Shown piece after piece: positions 63,034 to 64,000 of a stretch of DNA of 64,000 nt (position 1 is its first letter; every line of letters starts with the position of its first letter). Below the pieces are notes generated by a model. It ran no database searches and was not told the origin of the DNA. It was given only the letters and a program-made list of their open reading frames with translations. The translations under genes and the position numbers were made by a program. Origin of the DNA: G965267185 sp965267185 (GTDB lineage Bacteria; Pseudomonadota; Alphaproteobacteria; UBA6615); NCBI GenBank assembly GCA_965267185.1, contig OZ253937.1:434001-498000 (forward strand), given 5' to 3'.

Positions 63034-63813
63034 CTACCACTCGTTGCGCAGTTCGCGCAGTTTCAAGAACACCGATTTTTCGTCGAAGACTTCGGAGAAC
63101 TTTTCCTTCAAGCCGGCGACGACAGAGGGGCTGTCGAGGCGCAGGAAGGTGTTGATCTGCCGTTCCTCGCCAAGCGTGGTGATCTTGGCGTTGTTGGGGT
63201 CCTGATCCTTCAACTCTTCCTTCAAGTCCTTGGCGGCCTGATTGTCCGGCTCCCGGTCAAGGGTGAAGCCCAGATTGTTGTCCATATATTCGTGGCCCGG
63301 ATAGACGCGTGTTTCGTCGGGTAGGGCGGCGATCTTGGTGCTGAAGGTTTCGTACAACACATCGGGGTCGCCGCTGCGGCAATGGCCGACTCCGGCGTTG
63401 AACAACGTGTCGCCGCACAACAGATGAGGCGCGTCGGTTTCGCCGTAGAGCGAAATATGGATCGGCGTATGGCCGGGGGTCTCCATCACCTTGAACTCGC
63501 CGCTGGTGCCGATCTTGACCACGTCGCCCTCGCGCAGCCCGTCGTCGATTTTGGGAATGCGGCCGGCGGCGTTGTACGGACCGAGTAGGCGTGCGCCGGT
63601 GGCTTCGATCACCGCGTCGTTGCCGCCCGTGTGGTCGGCGTGCTCGTGGGTGTTGAGCACACGAGTGACGTCCCAACCATGGCGCTTGGCCGTGTCGAGG
63701 CACATCGCCGGATCGATGGGGTCGATCGCCAGCGTCTCTCCGGTGTTGGAGCAGGCCACCATATAAAAGAAGTTTCGGCCGCCGTTTCCGGTCCAGATTT
63801 GTTCGATAATCAT
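63034..63813 (-). CDS. gloB: Hydroxyacylglutathione hydrolase (glyoxalase II)
   Basis: A 259-residue metallo-beta-lactamase fold enzyme. Metal motif NTHEHADHTGG (about residues 54-64), HTP in ETPGHTPIH, GDTLFNAGVGHCRSG and YPGHEYM give the binuclear site. C-terminal helical domain present. It hydrolyses S-lactoylglutathione to lactate and glutathione. Length and order match GloB. Single gene. Confidence 0.9.
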   Translation of the reverse strand: MIIEQIWTGNGGRNFFYMVACSNTGETLAIDPIDPAMCLDTAKRHGWDVTRVLNTHEHADHTGGNDAVIEATGARLLGPYNAAGRIPKIDDGLREGDVVKIGTSGEFKVMETPGHTPIHISLYGETDAPHLLCGDTLFNAGVGHCRSGDPDVLYETFSTKIAALPDETRVYPGHEYMDNNLGFTLDREPDNQAAKDLKEELKDQDPNNAKITTLGEERQINTFLRLDSPSVVAGLKEKFSEVFDEKSVFLKLRELRNEW

Positions 63814-63870
63814 GACAAAAGTTCCCTGTGTGATCGCGTTCGCTATCTTACTGCACGTACCGGCGCGGGG

Positions 63871-64000
63871 CTACGGGGCGGGGCCGAAAACGCCCAGCCG
63901 CACCAGCAAGCGAAAGATGATGGGCACGATAATCACCACGAGGCCGATGCGCGCGATGTGATGGGTGGCGACGAACGCGGCGTCGATGTCCAGCGACAGT
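63871..64000 (-). CDS. AbrB-type transporter, C-terminal end (partial)
   Basis: The last 42 residues of a membrane protein that begins right of the window. The tail LSLDIDAAFVATHHIARIGL, followed by hydrophobic VVIIVPIIF, matches the last helix of AbrB/ammonia monooxygenase-like transporters. Stop TAG at 63871. The call rests on this short end only. Confidence 0.55.
   Translation of the reverse strand, partial: LSLDIDAAFVATHHIARIGLVVIIVPIIFRLLVRLGVFGPAP

Overview
The window is GC-rich, densely coded DNA from one chromosome, most likely an alphaproteobacterium of the Rhodospirillales/Rhizobiales kind. This is inferred from codon use, the tripartite tricarboxylate (TTT) transporter, the many catabolic dehydrogenases and amidases, the alphaproteobacterial-looking repeat at 57774-57840 and the DUF6152/DUF6644-like pair. 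No 16S rRNA gene, complete tRNA or CRISPR array is present, so the taxon is only an inference.

Layout. 1-2432: start of a LigB-type dioxygenase, an orphan PEP-CTERM exported protein convergent with a LuxR-type regulator, and a tRNA 3'-end-like fragment. 2724-7383: a tctC-tctA-tctB solute transporter followed by a cupin and a quinone-oxidoreductase-type MDR. 7496-10118: a Tat-exported dienelactone hydrolase and a large secreted protein that resembles MACPF/perforin proteins. 10281-14498: a tightly overlapping kinase - divergent enolase - D-2-hydroxyacid dehydrogenase operon followed by an EamA exporter. 14635-20906: small proteins, a GAF-cyclase, a secreted nuclease and two SDRs. 20978-24129: a FadR-type regulator divergent from a LigA-LigB-isochorismatase-cupin cluster, probably an aromatic ring-cleavage pathway, ending at a second tRNA-like fragment. 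24270-27668: a PanE-like reductase divergent from a CmcJ/NvfI-type oxygenase, plus a monooxygenase-like protein and a hydrolase. 27684-30708: a PhnDCE/putative-selenate type ABC importer with a fused double permease.

30939-43426: a MetE-like methyltransferase, an OmpA lipoprotein, PncC, EamA and two MFS transporters, two amidases, a hydrolase, the DUF6644/DUF6152 pair and a secreted lectin-like protein. 43484-47972: a complete sugar-type (CUT1) ABC importer, divergent from a second, longer CmcJ/NvfI homologue at 48320. 49674-58750: a small unknown protein, a P450, a FecR-domain protein, an aminotransferase/beta-hydroxyacid dehydrogenase pair, ChaC-DUF938-VOC-MDR genes and an HLD-II type haloalkane dehalogenase behind an inverted repeat. 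58804-64000: a CNNM-type membrane protein, PsiE, a stress-type protein, a LysR regulator and cupin sharing operator boxes, glyoxalase II and the end of an AbrB-type transporter.

Taken together, this is an accessory catabolic and transport region. Importers (TTT, Phn-like, CUT1), ring-cleavage and amide/halide hydrolysing enzymes, and oxidoreductases are arranged in short operons, each with its own regulator or with none visible. The most distinctive items are the divergent enolase operon, the repeated ATCT-N7-AGAT operator in the LysR/cupin unit, the two CmcJ/NvfI paralogues, the MACPF-like secreted protein and the two tRNA-3'-end-like direct repeats 21.8 kb apart.
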